A stretch of 64,000 bases of DNA from Echinarachnius parma (taxonomy: Eukaryota > Echinodermata > Echinoidea > Clypeasteroida > Echinarachniidae). Below are positions 1-10,658 of this stretch, piece after piece. Position 1 is the stretch's first letter. The number at the start of each line of letters is the position of its first letter. The notes beneath the pieces are model-generated. The model saw nothing but the letters and a program-made list of their open reading frames with translations. It ran no database searches and was not told where the DNA came from. A program made the position numbers and the translations under genes. Location of the stretch: the NCBI GenBank assembly GCA_037951105.1, contig JBAMJV010008128.1, positions 62,001 through 126,000 of the forward strand, given 5' to 3'.

Positions 1-1632
1 TTTCTTAGAATCAAATTTCGAAACAATATCTAAAATTTCATATCTATGAGTAGGAAAAAAAAATATAGAGTTTGAATTGGGCTGGCCCAAAAAATCAACA
101 AAATGCTTATTTGATGGGGGGATATTAGCAGCAAGATTTTCACCAATCGAAGAAAAGTAATTATTTAAAATATTTACTATGTCCCTTGGATCCTCAACAA
201 TCTCATCATTAAACTTAATTTTTGTTATGTTAGATTTATTATTAATAACATTCATTGCCTGCTTAATCGTTTTCCAAGTATTTTTCATATCATGTTTATA
301 TAATGCCAACATATTTTCAAAATACCTTTTCTTTTCCAAACGAATAATCTTAATCAAAATATTTTTATAAGATGTATATTTAATTTTCAACCTTTCTGTG
401 CCATCTAATTTATATTTATAAAAAAGATTATTTTTCCTATTTATAGAACGTAATATTGATTTAGTGATCCAAGGGAGTCTTGGTGTTTTTTTATAATCAT
501 TAATTTTAACTCTTTGTTTAGGAATACAAGTATCTAATTGATTATTCAAAATATCACAAAAATTATCGTAAGAAAAATTCACTTCATCTACACCATAAAC
601 AGGAGACCAATCTACATGTTCAAGACTAGAAGCAAGACTAACTAATTTGTTATTAGTGACTTTACGTCTAAATGAACGTGGGTCATAATTATTAATTGAT
701 TTAAATACAGTATAATGCGTTACAATAGGATAATGGTCAGTTATGTCTGAAAGAACAATATAAGAGTCAGGGTGGGGGATTACATTTGAAAAGATGTTAT
801 CTATTAATGAGGTAGAGGAGTTTGTCACACGAGTGGGCTTAGAAATAAGAGGTAAAAAAGAGGCAGAGAGGAGAGTCTCGAGAAATTCTTGTGACAAATT
901 ATTATGTTCATGATTTAATAAATTTATATTAAAGTCCCCCATTAAAAACACATCCTTATTTATAAACGCTGGACTTCGCAATAAGTCAGAGAATTGCGTC
1001 AAGAATTCTCTAGGGTTATTATTAGGGGGTCGATAAATGACTCCAACTATTATATTTTTACCTCCAGGATTCATAATTTCAATAAAGAGAGTCTCAAGGA
1101 CATTATTCATTATTGAAATATTATCATGCAAAACATAATTCAAAGATTTAAGCACATATAAAGCAACACCACCACCGACTCTCCCTTGCCTATTTTTAAA
1201 GACAAAATCATAATTATCGATTAAGAAGGGTAAATTAGAATCATGGGATAACCAAGTTTCTGTTAGGCCAATTACAGAAAGCTGTTTATTGGAAGGGTTA
1301 TCTAAAAATGATTGCAATTCATCAAAATGTTTATTTAAACTTCGTATATTTAAATGCAATAAAGAGAATGTATCACTATTAAAATCTTTAATAATATTAT
1401 GAAGCTGTGCATTTGTTATATACTTTGTAAAAGAATGTTGTGCTGGATCATCGTGATCTAAATTCAAATTCAACTCTTCAGAAGATGAGTTTATATTTTC
1501 AACTACAGTTTCATCAAAAATTCCTGTACGATTAACAAAAAATTGATTGTTAGCTTGAATGGGGCTTAATACATCAAGAAGGTCATCGTCGCTCACAGAC
1601 TCAAAAGGTAAGTGGTGATCTAAATTAGCCAT
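1..1632 (-). CDS. LINE ORF2-type protein: endonuclease domain and start of RT region (open at left edge)
   Basis: Read leftwards from the ATG at 1630-1632 the frame stays open for 544 codons and runs off the left edge. An in-frame stop at 1681-1683 makes this the first ATG. Motifs of an apurinic-type LINE endonuclease appear in order: LNIRSLNKHF (about residue 93), GLTETWL (122-128), GRVGGGVALYV (about 155), VIYRPPN (198-204), MGDFNIN (231-237), SLIDNIFSN (about 275) and SDITDHYPI (about 295). A basic linker follows (KNTWKTIKQAMN), then the beginning of the pre-RT region; the catalytic RT motifs would lie outside the window. The acidic, Asp/Ser-rich first 90 residues contain no PHD finger. 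Set-up matches the CR1/Jockey group. The absence of stops over 1.6 kb suggests a young copy. It is antisense to the host gene. Confidence 0.9.
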   Translation of the reverse strand, partial: MANLDHHLPFESVSDDDLLDVLSPIQANNQFFVNRTGIFDETVVENINSSSEELNLNLDHDDPAQHSFTKYITNAQLHNIIKDFNSDTFSLLHLNIRSLNKHFDELQSFLDNPSNKQLSVIGLTETWLSHDSNLPFLIDNYDFVFKNRQGRVGGGVALYVLKSLNYVLHDNISIMNNVLETLFIEIMNPGGKNIIVGVIYRPPNNNPREFLTQFSDLLRSPAFINKDVFLMGDFNINLLNHEHNNLSQEFLETLLSASFLPLISKPTRVTNSSTSLIDNIFSNVIPHPDSYIVLSDITDHYPIVTHYTVFKSINNYDPRSFRRKVTNNKLVSLASSLEHVDWSPVYGVDEVNFSYDNFCDILNNQLDTCIPKQRVKINDYKKTPRLPWITKSILRSINRKNNLFYKYKLDGTERLKIKYTSYKNILIKIIRLEKKRYFENMLALYKHDMKNTWKTIKQAMNVINNKSNITKIKFNDEIVEDPRDIVNILNNYFSSIGENLAANIPPSNKHFVDFLGQPNSNSIFFFPTHRYEILDIVSKFDSKK

Positions 1633-2162
1633 AATAATTGTACAAACACAAAATCTGAGTAACAAGAACCAAAAAGCATATCATAATCAATAAACATACG
1701 CAGCGCTAGCATATACACGTAAGGATAATGACTTAAAAAGAAAATAATCGGTGGAGACACAGAGAGCTCAAGAAAGGACAATGAAAACCACCACTTGCAG
1801 TAGGTAGGAAGGGAAACACAAAAACACGAATACAAAATGGACATGAACACACATTGAGACACTGTTGGCATGACGAACGAGCGAGAGGAAACAAAATAAT
1901 GACGGTACAGTATATTCCAATAGCGAGGCACCCATTGGAAAATATATTATTGTTGGAGGAAAATCGTAGTTTAAAAATTAAATATTGAATATTGCGCGAA
2001 AAAAAAAAAAAAAAATCAAATTTGAATAAGTATAATAGCCAAATAACAGAATACCAATAGTTCAAATTCAATCGAATAAATCGTAACTATAATAAAGTGT
2101 ATAAAATGCGATAACAACTTTCAAAACCATTACTAATTTCAAATTAAAGAATGACCGACAGT
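1633..2162 (-). mobile_element. Probable 5' leader of the LINE
   Basis: Non-coding on the LINE strand apart from short chance frames. It lies between the LINE ATG and the monomer-like repeats to its right. A 17-base A run (about 1997-2013) appears as T on the LINE strand. Assignment to the LINE is by position only. Confidence 0.4.
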
Positions 2163-3860
2163 AAGAACTGACCTGATTTCAGCAAAAGGAAAATAATGGA
2201 GACGTCGTTAATCGTTTCATAAAAGGAAATTCCTTTTCAAAACAACATAAAGAGTAACAAACATCAAAGGAAAGGTATACAATAGATTGCGGCGAGTGCG
2301 AAATCAGGTCAGTCTATTTAACAAAAATAGAGTGAAGCATGGAGTACGTAGTTATATACATGCGAAACAATAATGCAACGAAGTGTGGTGTCATAGCTCA
2401 TCGTTGCCATGGGCAGCTTAATTCAAGAAAAGAAAAGTCGGGCAAGCCTAAAACGTGTGATTGATCGGTTGCTCAGACAACAATCAGCCTACCTCAAACC
2501 AAAAGTCGGTGTTTTAAAAACCATTGTTACTAAAGGCAAAACGAGCTTGACGACGTCACTTCGACACTCTGCGCTCAAGTAAATGAGCGGGATAACAAAA
2601 AGAAGGCATAAGTAAACAAAAATAATTACGCATATGTGTGATGCTTTACTATAACTTATTATCGAAATTCGAACAGAATATCACAAGAATATTGCATGGA
2701 ATAAAACAACTAGTATATACATTATAACTGCCTAATTATGAATCGATAAAGTCATTGAAACATTAATGATTATTGAAAGTAATATGAAATTGCAACTAAT
2801 CATAATCATTCAATATTTACAAGTTTACTAACATCAATCGAATCAGCTGTGTATTCAATAGATATAAAGTAATGGCAAAGCTTTCAAAAGTATAAACATC
2901 ACAAAATGAAAGAGAACTCGTCACAAGAACTGACCTGGTTTCTGTGATACTCCATGAATGGAGACCTTTTGGGTGCTTAAGGAAAATAAATCAAAACAAT
3001 TTTGATTCAAGATAGATAAATGCAAATATAGAATATCATAATCTAAAAAATATTCAACTATTAAAGTGAGTGCGAAACCAGGTTGCTCTGTGTGAAAGGT
3101 CGTGAACACTGCATAGACAGACGACTAAATACATGTCATTAGAGCATTTTGCAAAATAATAGAGCTTCAGCGTGTGGCGTCACACCCTTCGTCACCATGA
3201 AAAGCCGGACCCAGACAATGTCAGGGAAGCAAGAATGTGTTATAGTCTAGATCGCATGCCAAGAAGGCAATCAACCATTGTATCCTAACAAAAGGGCTCA
3301 AAATAAAAACAAAGTTATTTAGAATGTTATCAAGGCATACGGACAAAAATGTGACGCCATCGCTTCGGTACTCGGCATGTAAAAATACATGGGAAACAAC
3401 ATAAAATAGACATCAGTAATTATTAAAGTGAGTGCGAAACCAGGTTGCTCTAAATGAAGGGTCATGAACACTGCATAGAAAGGCGACTAAATACATGTCA
3501 CTATAGAGCATTATGCAAAATAATAGAGCAACAGCGTGTGGCGTCACACTGTTCGTCGCCATGGAAAGCTGGACCCAGACAATGTCAGGCAAGCAAGAAT
3601 GTGTTATAGATCGCATGCCAAGAAGGCAAACAACCATTGTATCCTAACAAAAGGGCTCAAAATAAAAACAAGGTTATTCAGAATGTTATCAAGGCATACG
3701 GAAAAAGTGTGACGCCATCGCTTCGGTACTCGGCATGTACAAATACATGGGAAACAACATAAAATGAACATCAGTAAAGAATAAAGTTTATATTCAATGA
3801 TTTAAGTATTGTGTTATGCTTCACCACTTAATTAGATTGTAACTATTTTCAACATTTTAA
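2163..3860. repeat. Monomer-like direct repeats upstream of the LINE
   Basis: Two units of about 362 bp lie head to tail at 3061-3422 and 3423-3777; both begin TTAAAGTGAGTGCGAAACC and end near GGGAAACAACATAAAAT, with only scattered differences. A more diverged relative starts near 2290 (GAGTGCGAAATCAGG) and ends near 2640. A 130-bp segment starting AACTGACCTG precedes both the diverged unit (2165) and the first recent unit (2928). The arrangement, tandem monomers upstream of an ORF2-like frame, resembles promoter monomers of some LINEs, but the link is inferred from position. Confidence 0.6.
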
Positions 3861-4504
3861 CATGAGGAATAAACGGTATAAATGTAAGCACACCCTGTGA
3901 AAGAGAATGAATGAGTAGATCTGCCTGCAACTCAAAGAATGATTGGAATAAAAGACTAATGTATAGTTATAATATGCATTACAGCTGCGTGTCAGGAAAT
4001 GAAAGTGCTTGGGCTAAAGATACATTAGATCGATATAGTGATACAAATAAATAAATCACATATATGCTAAAGGATCGGGTTGAATAGAAATTAATTAGTA
4101 TACATACTATATAGGAAAAATACAAATATTTTGACTGCAGAGTGTCAAACATATTTATCCAAAATTATATATGTGCATTATTTGACTGCTTCATCAAAAA
4201 ATGCAAAAAAACACAATTAATACTAATAATTTGAGTCTGTGTGCTGGATATTTTTTTCCAGAGTCCGTTAAGTGTCGTAACACCAAACAACTTATCGAAT
4301 ATTTGATTATTCGCAGAGTTCAAATTTAATTTACAAACAAAATAAGTTTGTAAAAAAAATGAATGTCAGTTAATTTGTACGAATTGTGATATTGTTTATG
4401 ATAATCAACAATTCAAGTTTTTTTCAAAATTAAAGTTTTACTAAATGGCGATCCAGTTTATAGGAGTCAAAAATTGAATTTGATGAAGATATGAAGGTTG
4501 TTAC
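3861..4504. other. No gene seen
   Basis: AT-rich sequence with short homopolymer runs. Part of it (about 3935-4000) weakly resembles 2680-2735, so it may continue the repeat unit to its left. No coding frame or RNA was recognised. Confidence 0.4.
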
Positions 4505-4690
4505 TTATCCCAGTTGGTGGTTGGTCCAGGCTGTTTTAGGTGCTCCAATTGCTGTTGGTCGACGAGTTTGCAGGTACAGCTTAGTCCCGTTGATGCGAAT
4601 TCTGGTGAGCAGCTTATTTTCCTTGCGAATCTTGTAGGCGAGTGTGGCCAGCCGTCCGCGTTCGCGCTTCATCTCAGATGGGAGATCTGC
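4505..4690 (-). pseudogene. Fragment resembling the C-terminal end of a LINE ORF1
   Basis: The minus frame encodes LPSEMKRERGRLATLAYKIR followed by KENKLLTRIRINGTKLYLQ, a basic stretch that resembles the end of L1-like ORF1 proteins (Arg/Lys-rich helix, then a short RIRxNGxKLYL-type strand). The upstream part of the same open frame is translated minisatellite and is not genuine protein. No ATG of its own. Family assignment is by pattern memory only and is weak. Confidence 0.35.
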
Positions 4691-5125
4691 TAGTAGACCA
4701 AATCGTATGTAGACGTATTGGGTAGTAGCCCAAATGACTAGTAGACCAAGAGCATCGTAGACCACATGGATGGTAGACGAAATAAGTTGTAGACGAAATG
4801 GATTGTAGACTAAATTATTTGGAGACGAAATTGTTAGTAGACTAAATAGAGTGTAGACCAAATACATAGTAGACCAAATAACTAGTAGACTAAATGTATT
4901 GTAGACCAAGTATATTGTAGACCAATTGCATGATGGACTAAATGATGTTAGACCAAAATACTAGTAGACCAAATGGGGTGTAGACCAATTGGAGTGTGGA
5001 CCAAATTAGATGTAGACTAAATGACTAGAAGACCAAATTGGGTAGTAGACGTATAGGGTGTGGACCAAATAGCAGTAGACCAACTGGTTAGTGGACCAAA
5101 TGGTAGTAGACCAAATGGTCATAAA
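4691..5125. repeat. 16-bp minisatellite (GTAGACCAAATNNNTA type)
   Basis: About 27 imperfect copies of a 16-base unit whose core is GTAGACCAAAT, for example TAGTAGACCAAATAAC and TTGTAGACTAAATTAT. The core hexamer TAGACC is kept while the last five bases drift. The period of 16 is steady to about 5040, then slips by one or two bases. Not a multiple of three, so the open frame across it on the minus strand is not meaningful. Confidence 0.9.
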
Positions 5126-5136
5126 CCGATTCTTTC

Positions 5137-5400
5137 AAAGGGGGGGGGGGGGGGGGGTGTCCATGAATATTTTTTTAGGGGGGTGGGTGTCCGTGAATAA
5201 TTTTTGAGGGGGGGGGGGGGTTATTTCGTCAACCAACATTTTTGAGGGGCCGGGTGTTGGTCAAGTATTTCGACGGGGGGGGGGGGGGGGGTGTAAGAGA
5301 AGATTTTTTCGAGGGGAGGGGGGTGTCGGTGAAGAATTTGTGATAGGGGTTGGTGTCCGTGAATATTTTTTAAGGGGGGGGGGGGGGGGTTGAACCCATC
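5137..5400. repeat. Poly-G-rich minisatellite
   Basis: Five or six copies of a 45-60 base unit, roughly GGTGTCCGTGAATATTTTT followed by a G run of 10 to 20. Long G runs are strong quadruplex candidates and are error-prone to sequence, so run lengths here should not be trusted. The Pro-rich frame on the minus strand is a translation of this repeat. Confidence 0.8.
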
Positions 5401-5915
5401 AACACAGCCCTTTTTCATCAAAGGGGGATTTGAACCCAAATGTTTGTTTACAGGACAGATACAAAAAATTACGAAATACCAAAATACAACATAAAACATT
5501 ATCTTACTCAAAGATCTGGTGACGGGTAAAGTGCTAGTACGTTTAAACGAACATGACGTTACATTATAAAACGGGTAAGCACAATTTTCTCTCTCTAGTG
5601 AAGCCGCTCCCTATTCCACGTTAACCATATGAACGGTTCCCGTTCATATTGTCATATTCATTAATACAACATGTTAACATGTGTGAAAGATTAATATGCA
5701 AACATAAAGGAGGGTCACACAAAGGGGAGACTGATACGTTTTGAGTCTCCATGAATTAGCAGCAGATAGAAAAATGTTAGTGATTGATTTATCAACCTTA
5801 TCTACCTTCGAGTCAACACACTTCTTCAAACTGTCCAACAATGGTAGCGCGTCGGAATCCTCACGAAAGAAGCCTCTATTATAACGTCCCCATTGGTGGT
5901 GTACTACCCTGACCA
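5401..5915. other. Unassigned sequence left of the TIR transposon
   Basis: No exon, RNA or clear repeat recognised. Near its end, CCTGACCAG abuts the left tip of the TIR element. Across that element the flank continues as AGGTTTTGTTCAGG, so this is presumably older host or element DNA that was split. Confidence 0.3.
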
Positions 5916-6344
5916 GGGCCCCGTTGCAGAAAGAGTTACGATTGATCGTAAGTCCCAAAATTGATCGTAAATGGCCTTAGTGCTCCTAACTTACGATCAA
6001 TCCAAAATTAAGGTTTGACTATATTAAACCGTAAAGGCCTATATAGAAACAAAGGGTAATGCTATACTTGACTGAGAATGAAATAGCCAACAAAGTGCAT
6101 GTATTTTTATTCTTTTATTTTTAATCCATCAAATAGAATGTTATCATTTTGCAGTGAAATTAATACATTCTCTAATGATTATGCCAGTCCTTTTTTCCAA
6201 GATGAAATCATACTAATACATAGCAAGAATACTGGGCTATGTAGAGCACTATTTGGATGCCAATTATATATTATAATCAGGAGCAGTTAGAAACCGATAC
6301 AATAGTCTTGTGCACCATATCAACTATCCAGGGAGAATATTGAA

Positions 6345-6690
6345 TAATAATAATAATAATGGTGGCTACTTAAATATAGCGCATGTTCCGTCTTTCGACG
6401 CTTGCGGTGCAACACTTTAACCCGGTCATCGGATACATGCACTCAATTCAGCACACAAAGTGCACATTGTCCACTCCCTGGGGAGCATTCCAGCTAGGTG
6501 CACACAGTGCTACGTAACTCCTTTCCATCCTTCCAGGTGCCCATTTATATATCTGGGTCGGGAGCAGCAAATGTAGATAATGTTCTTGCTGAGGGAAAAT
6601 CGCGATGGGCATACGTACCTTGGGTTCGAACTCAGGACCTCACATTAGAAGGCACGCGCTCTACCAATCTCGCCACACCACGTCTTGCCA
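6345..6690 (-). mobile_element. tRNA-derived SINE, copy 1
   Basis: On the minus strand the head carries a pol III A box (GGCGAGATTGGTAGAGC) and a B box (GAGTTCGAACC) at tRNA spacing. A body with CCCAGATATATAAATGGGC and an AT-rich tail of ATTATT units (6345-6360) follow. A second copy with the same head, body and tail lies at 40785-41055. Nested in the 5916-8633 transposon, hence younger than it. Confidence 0.8.
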
Positions 6691-6802
6691 ATTACCCTTC
6701 TTGCTCGATCATCCTTCTCCAGCTTGGGCAGATACGTTCGTCGTGGTCTTCTAACAAGGGGAGTCTACCATAGAGTTCGGTTTGCTAGGTAGCCCAGCAA
6801 AT

Positions 6803-7582
6803 TCAGGCATCTACTGCAGACAGCGAGGCTGCTTGATGAGCTGAAATATAATACAAAACATGAACATAAAAAACAAAGTTGTACTGAATAGATTGTAAAA
6901 TATAGTAGTCTAGTTACCTAAACTACATTCAATTACACACAGTTTCCTCATGAACAGATTTATAAGTCTTGTTCCCACAGTCAATGTCTTGCACGTATCA
7001 CCTTGAAATGCCACGGTACTAGCTGTCACAGAGATAAAATACTAATTAAAAGCATTTGTTTTTGGTCACATCATATCCAATCCATGCTCACCTGCAAACT
7101 TGAATGTTCAAGGGATAAGTAATCAATGACATTTTATAAACCAGCATTCTATTTGAAAACGAGCCCACAGAGAAAAATTAAGTCATTTACATGTTTGCAC
7201 GTTGACTTTGTAAAGAATGCCATAAATGCCCATAATAATAAAGCATTTTAAATTTGAGCAACAAAATCATTTTTTCAATTAACTTTTAGCAAGTGACCTA
7301 CTTAATAATGGACATGAATATAGGCTATATTCATGTTCATTATTATATAGCCATAACAAATAATTATTATATTACAAACTACAAACTAAAGTCATGACTA
7401 TCGAAGAAAAATATTAGGCTTCAGTGTTTGTTGAAAAAATCATTTTGTGTAACATCATGCATCATCAGGTTCTCACCTATCCCGTAGCTGTGGCTTGGCC
7501 TTGGGGGCGACACCAGTGGCTCGACAGCTTCCTCCAAGGCAAAGGCTCCATCATATCCTTCTCTCTCTTTCGCTTTCCTCAT
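6803..7582 (-). CDS. Small three-exon gene inside the TIR transposon, unknown function
   Basis: Three minus-strand pieces join in frame: 7582-7477, 7022-6918 and 6840-6803. Start ATG at 7582 has in-frame stops just upstream. Donors read ATAG|GTGAGA and TTAG|GTAACT; acceptors read CTGTGACAG and ATATTTCAG. Both introns are phase 1, and the joined frame ends at TGA (6803-6805), giving 82 residues: a charged N-terminus (MRKAKEREGYDG), an acidic/Pro middle (EEAVEPLVSPPRPS), then TCKTLTVGTRLINLFMRKLC and an Ala/Ser tail. It lies wholly inside the 2.7-kb transposon and may be an accessory protein or the last part of a longer one. No family recognised. The exon structure is inferred, not proven. Confidence 0.45.
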
Positions 7583-8633
7583 TTCATGTCATCAGCCATG
7601 TCCATTCTGTTAATTCTGCCTCTCTTCCCCTATATGGCGCTGTACCACTATGGAATTGTACAGTAAAGATGCAATTTACCACATGAATTTGAACACATGA
7701 GATGGACTCACAGGAGGCTAATTTTGTAATTTTGTCCTCCATTATATTTAATTTTACAAAACATAACCTGCCAGTAAATTCTCATGTATGTGGAACATGA
7801 AAATTTCATATCTTTGCCTTGCCCTTGGCGGCCATGGCATGCATACCTTTAATTTTTTTAATTTCAGTTTTGTTTTTATGTTTGTTTTTTAACTAGTTTT
7901 GTTTGTATAGACTAAAGTAGCCTATAGCCTAGGAAAATTTGTCATATTTGGCAAATATTTTGAAAGATAGACAGTATATATTCAACTACAAACTCTACAA
8001 AGAATCAATTTAAACGGGTCCCAGGGCTGTCTCTGATGTTTAAGTACAGATTTTCCTGTATAAAATGAGTATAAGATGAGTATAAATGGTATAGTTACCG
8101 TGTTAAATCACTGACATGGGTTTAAGTACATGGGGTAACACTATAATAATAACACCGCAGCTTGTGTGTACGAGCTACCATTATGCTAGGATAATTACGA
8201 TTCTACACAAAATACACAACATTTATGATAATTATATAGCAATATAATAAGGTAAGTTTACATTTCATATCATTGCCGGTGAAATTTTTCTTTGTAAAAG
8301 GGGTCAAATGTGGACTTACCGCTCACTACTCGAAGCAGGACTAGTTAAGAAATAAGATTTGTCTGCCGCGTCTCATGTTATATCAACAAGCCCAATTCCG
8401 CGGGAAATACGCTGAATTGGCAAAACATTCCGCGGTAATGAGTCGTTGTCTATTTCCAGCCGTGTCGGAATATGTTTTAAACGGAAATTTGTGACGGGAT
8501 CGTGCGCAAGTCAAATCTACTTACGATAGATTTTAAAATCGCTTCTTGCAACGAACATTTAAAATTGAACGTAACTTACGATCAATAAATCGAGCGTAAA
8601 GTTACGACCGATATTCTTTCTGCAACGGGGCCC

Positions 8634-8943
8634 AGGTTTTGTTCAGGTTCAAGAACTGTCGGAGAGTGCCAGGTCTGGTAATGCCAGGGTCACAATTGCA
8701 TAGTTTAACGCATCGTACGATGTTTTCTTGCCGCAAGGCCATAAACACGTAAACTCAAAACGAATGATAGTCGTAAGATGTCAACGATATCATAAGAGTA
8801 TCTTGCGATGTCCGTAAGAGTATCTTACCCTCAATATTCGTTAAAAACTAATTTGTTTAAGTTGGCCGTTTTGTGATAGTTAATGTTTGTCTATGTGTAT
8901 ATGTACCTTAACATTTCGTTACTTTGTATGTAAATATATTGTA
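8634..8943. other. Unassigned sequence
   Basis: Short repeats of GTAAGA/CGATGT type (8770-8835) but no coding or RNA feature recognised. Confidence 0.3.
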
Positions 8944-9060
8944 AACCCTAATAAGGCCGGGGGGGGGGGGGGGGTAGGCGGGGGGGGGGGGGGGGGCTTT
9001 GTAGCCGAGATCTTAAGGGGGGCATAGAAAGACCTCAAATAGCCCGGCCTTTTTAGGGTT
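8944..9060. mobile_element. Short MITE-like inverted repeat with poly-G interior
   Basis: AACCCTAATAAGGCCGGG (8944-8961) is matched by CCCGGCCTTTTTAGGGTT (9043-9060), inverted with one mismatch. The 117-base unit between holds two long G runs. Directly after it, 9061-9115 reads AAGCGCTTAGAGG, then ATGCGCTACATAAATG and a TATTATTATT tail, which looks like a LINE or SINE 3' end on the + strand. Confidence 0.55.
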
Positions 9061-9345
9061 AAGCGCTTAGAGGCTTTTTGCAATATGCGCTACATAAATG
9101 TCTATTATTATTATATTGCGATGTCTGTACGAGTCCCGAAAGGCGTCCGTGCGAGCGCTCAGATGGTAAGTACGGGAGCCATGCGATTTAAATTTGCTTA
9201 AACTCCCAAAGTAATCGTACGCAATTATGTGACCGCTTTCACCGCTATACACAAAGACGCATACATTGTACGATATCCCAACTCCATGAACTCGTAGGTA
9301 AACAAAATCGTGCGCCGCCCGGAGCAATTGTGTCTAACATGTCTC

Positions 9346-10157
9346 AAGGGCCGGTCATACTTACGGTAGGGGACGTAGTGATCCGTAGGGTAATTTAATG
9401 TGGGTCAGACGTGGTGTAAGTACGTTAAACTAGGTTAAACTAAGTTGAACAACATGGAACTACGTTGAAATACGTTAAGGTACGGTGGTTGGCCACGGAA
9501 GGGTATGGATAAGTACGTTTAAGTACATTAAACTACGCTAGACTACGCTAATGTGGGTACAGCTTGCTCACGGACAGGTACAGAGTGGTACGTCTGACTA
9601 CGCTTGAGTACGAGAGACTGCGGTAGCCACTACGCTGGACTACGCTAAAGAACGTCAAACTACGGTAAATAGCAACCCGACACGGAGTATAACAGCCAGC
9701 CGGTGGTGTGGTACGGCCATTGTGCGCTTGTTTTTCAAACATAGCAGTTTTGTGAAATTTGTCTATATTTTTGCTCAAACATGTCTGGATCAAGACTGTC
9801 GATGCTGGTTTTGTACACGGTAAAGTATGTTAGAGTACGCTAAAGTACATTTAAGTACGTAACGAAGTACGTTAGACTACGCTAGACTTCGTTAGTCTAC
9901 GTTAGACTACGTTAAACTTCGGTTTAGTACGTTATTACTACGGATGCCTTTAACGTACCGCTCTTTTGAACATGCTCAAAAATTAAATCGAAGATCACGG
10001 CTCTCCCGAGTTAATACCAAGTTAGCATCACGGACAACTACGGTACGATACAGATGCTAGTACGTTCAACTACCTTCAGCTTCGTTCAACTACGATCAAT
10101 AACGTTAGCCACCACTTTATTCAACTACGTCCACTACCGCAAGTATGACCGGCCCTT
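9346..10157. mobile_element. 0.8-kb MITE with 34-bp TIRs and TACGTT-rich core
   Basis: AAGGGCCGGTCATACTTACG at 9346 continues to ACGTAGT and is matched by the inverted right end finishing at 10157 (AAGTATGACCGGCCCTT), 32 of 34 bases agreeing. The interior is a degenerate array of about 11-base units around TACGTTAAACT on both strands (9418-9600, 9800-9950, 10060-10130). Flanks TCTC and AAGG show no clear target duplication. Non-coding. Confidence 0.75.
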
Positions 10158-10478
10158 AAGGCACAACGAATTTTTTACAGCGTACGGCGAGGAAAAATGC
10201 AATGGTAACCGCACAATACCCACGTCACCCTTGCGGGCGTCGCAAGATTTCACCTAAAAGTGGCATCGTACGGGCGCCGTATCCCAAATCAGAGAATTGA
10301 TTTGTGTAGCGGATGAGAGAAGTGTTCAATTCAACTTCATCTTCATTCATTTCCATCAACGTAGTTATCAAAAAAAGTAAAATACTTATAAGCAGTAGCC
10401 TCCTTTTAGATACAAACAATAAAGATTTATACATTTGATACAAATTATAAACATACATTAAAAACCTAGTAGAGTAAG

Positions 10479-10574
10479 ACACACACACACACACACACAC
10501 ACACCACACACACACACGCACACACAAACACACACACACACACACACGCACCCACACACACACACACACACACA

Positions 10575-10613
<39 letters not shown>
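10479..10613. repeat. (AC)n microsatellite
   Basis: About 135 bases of AC dinucleotides with a few interruptions (ACC, ACGC, ACTC). Adjacent to the left end of the mariner-type element. Confidence 0.98.
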
Positions 10614-10615
<2 letters not shown>

Positions 10616-10658
10616 ACTCACAGATATACGATGCACACATTACATGAGTACAAACATA

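Larger units (their letters stand above)
5916..8633. mobile_element. 2.7-kb DNA transposon with terminal inverted repeats
   Basis: The ends are exact inverted copies over 19 bases: GGGCCCCGTTGCAGAAAGA at 5916 and its reverse complement ending at 8633. Inside the tips both ends repeat short TTACGATCAAT/ATCGTAA motifs (5937-6000 and 8519-8600), a usual arrangement for transposase-binding subterminal repeats. No target duplication is obvious (flanks GACCA and AGGTT). It contains a nested SINE (6345-6690) and a small spliced minus-strand gene (6803-7582). No DDE transposase was found, so it is non-autonomous or degraded. Superfamily not assigned. Confidence 0.75.

Noticed and set aside
5221-5511. 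Proline-rich 96-codon protein
   Set aside because: It is produced by poly-G/poly-C minisatellite sequence.
6630-6690. A tRNA gene on the minus strand
   Set aside because: A and B boxes are present, but the body and ATT tail repeat at 40785-41055, so this is the head of a SINE.
10225-10575. 116-codon minus-strand frame with a Cys/Val-rich start
   Set aside because: Its first third is the (AC)n repeat, and the rest shows no convincing family.
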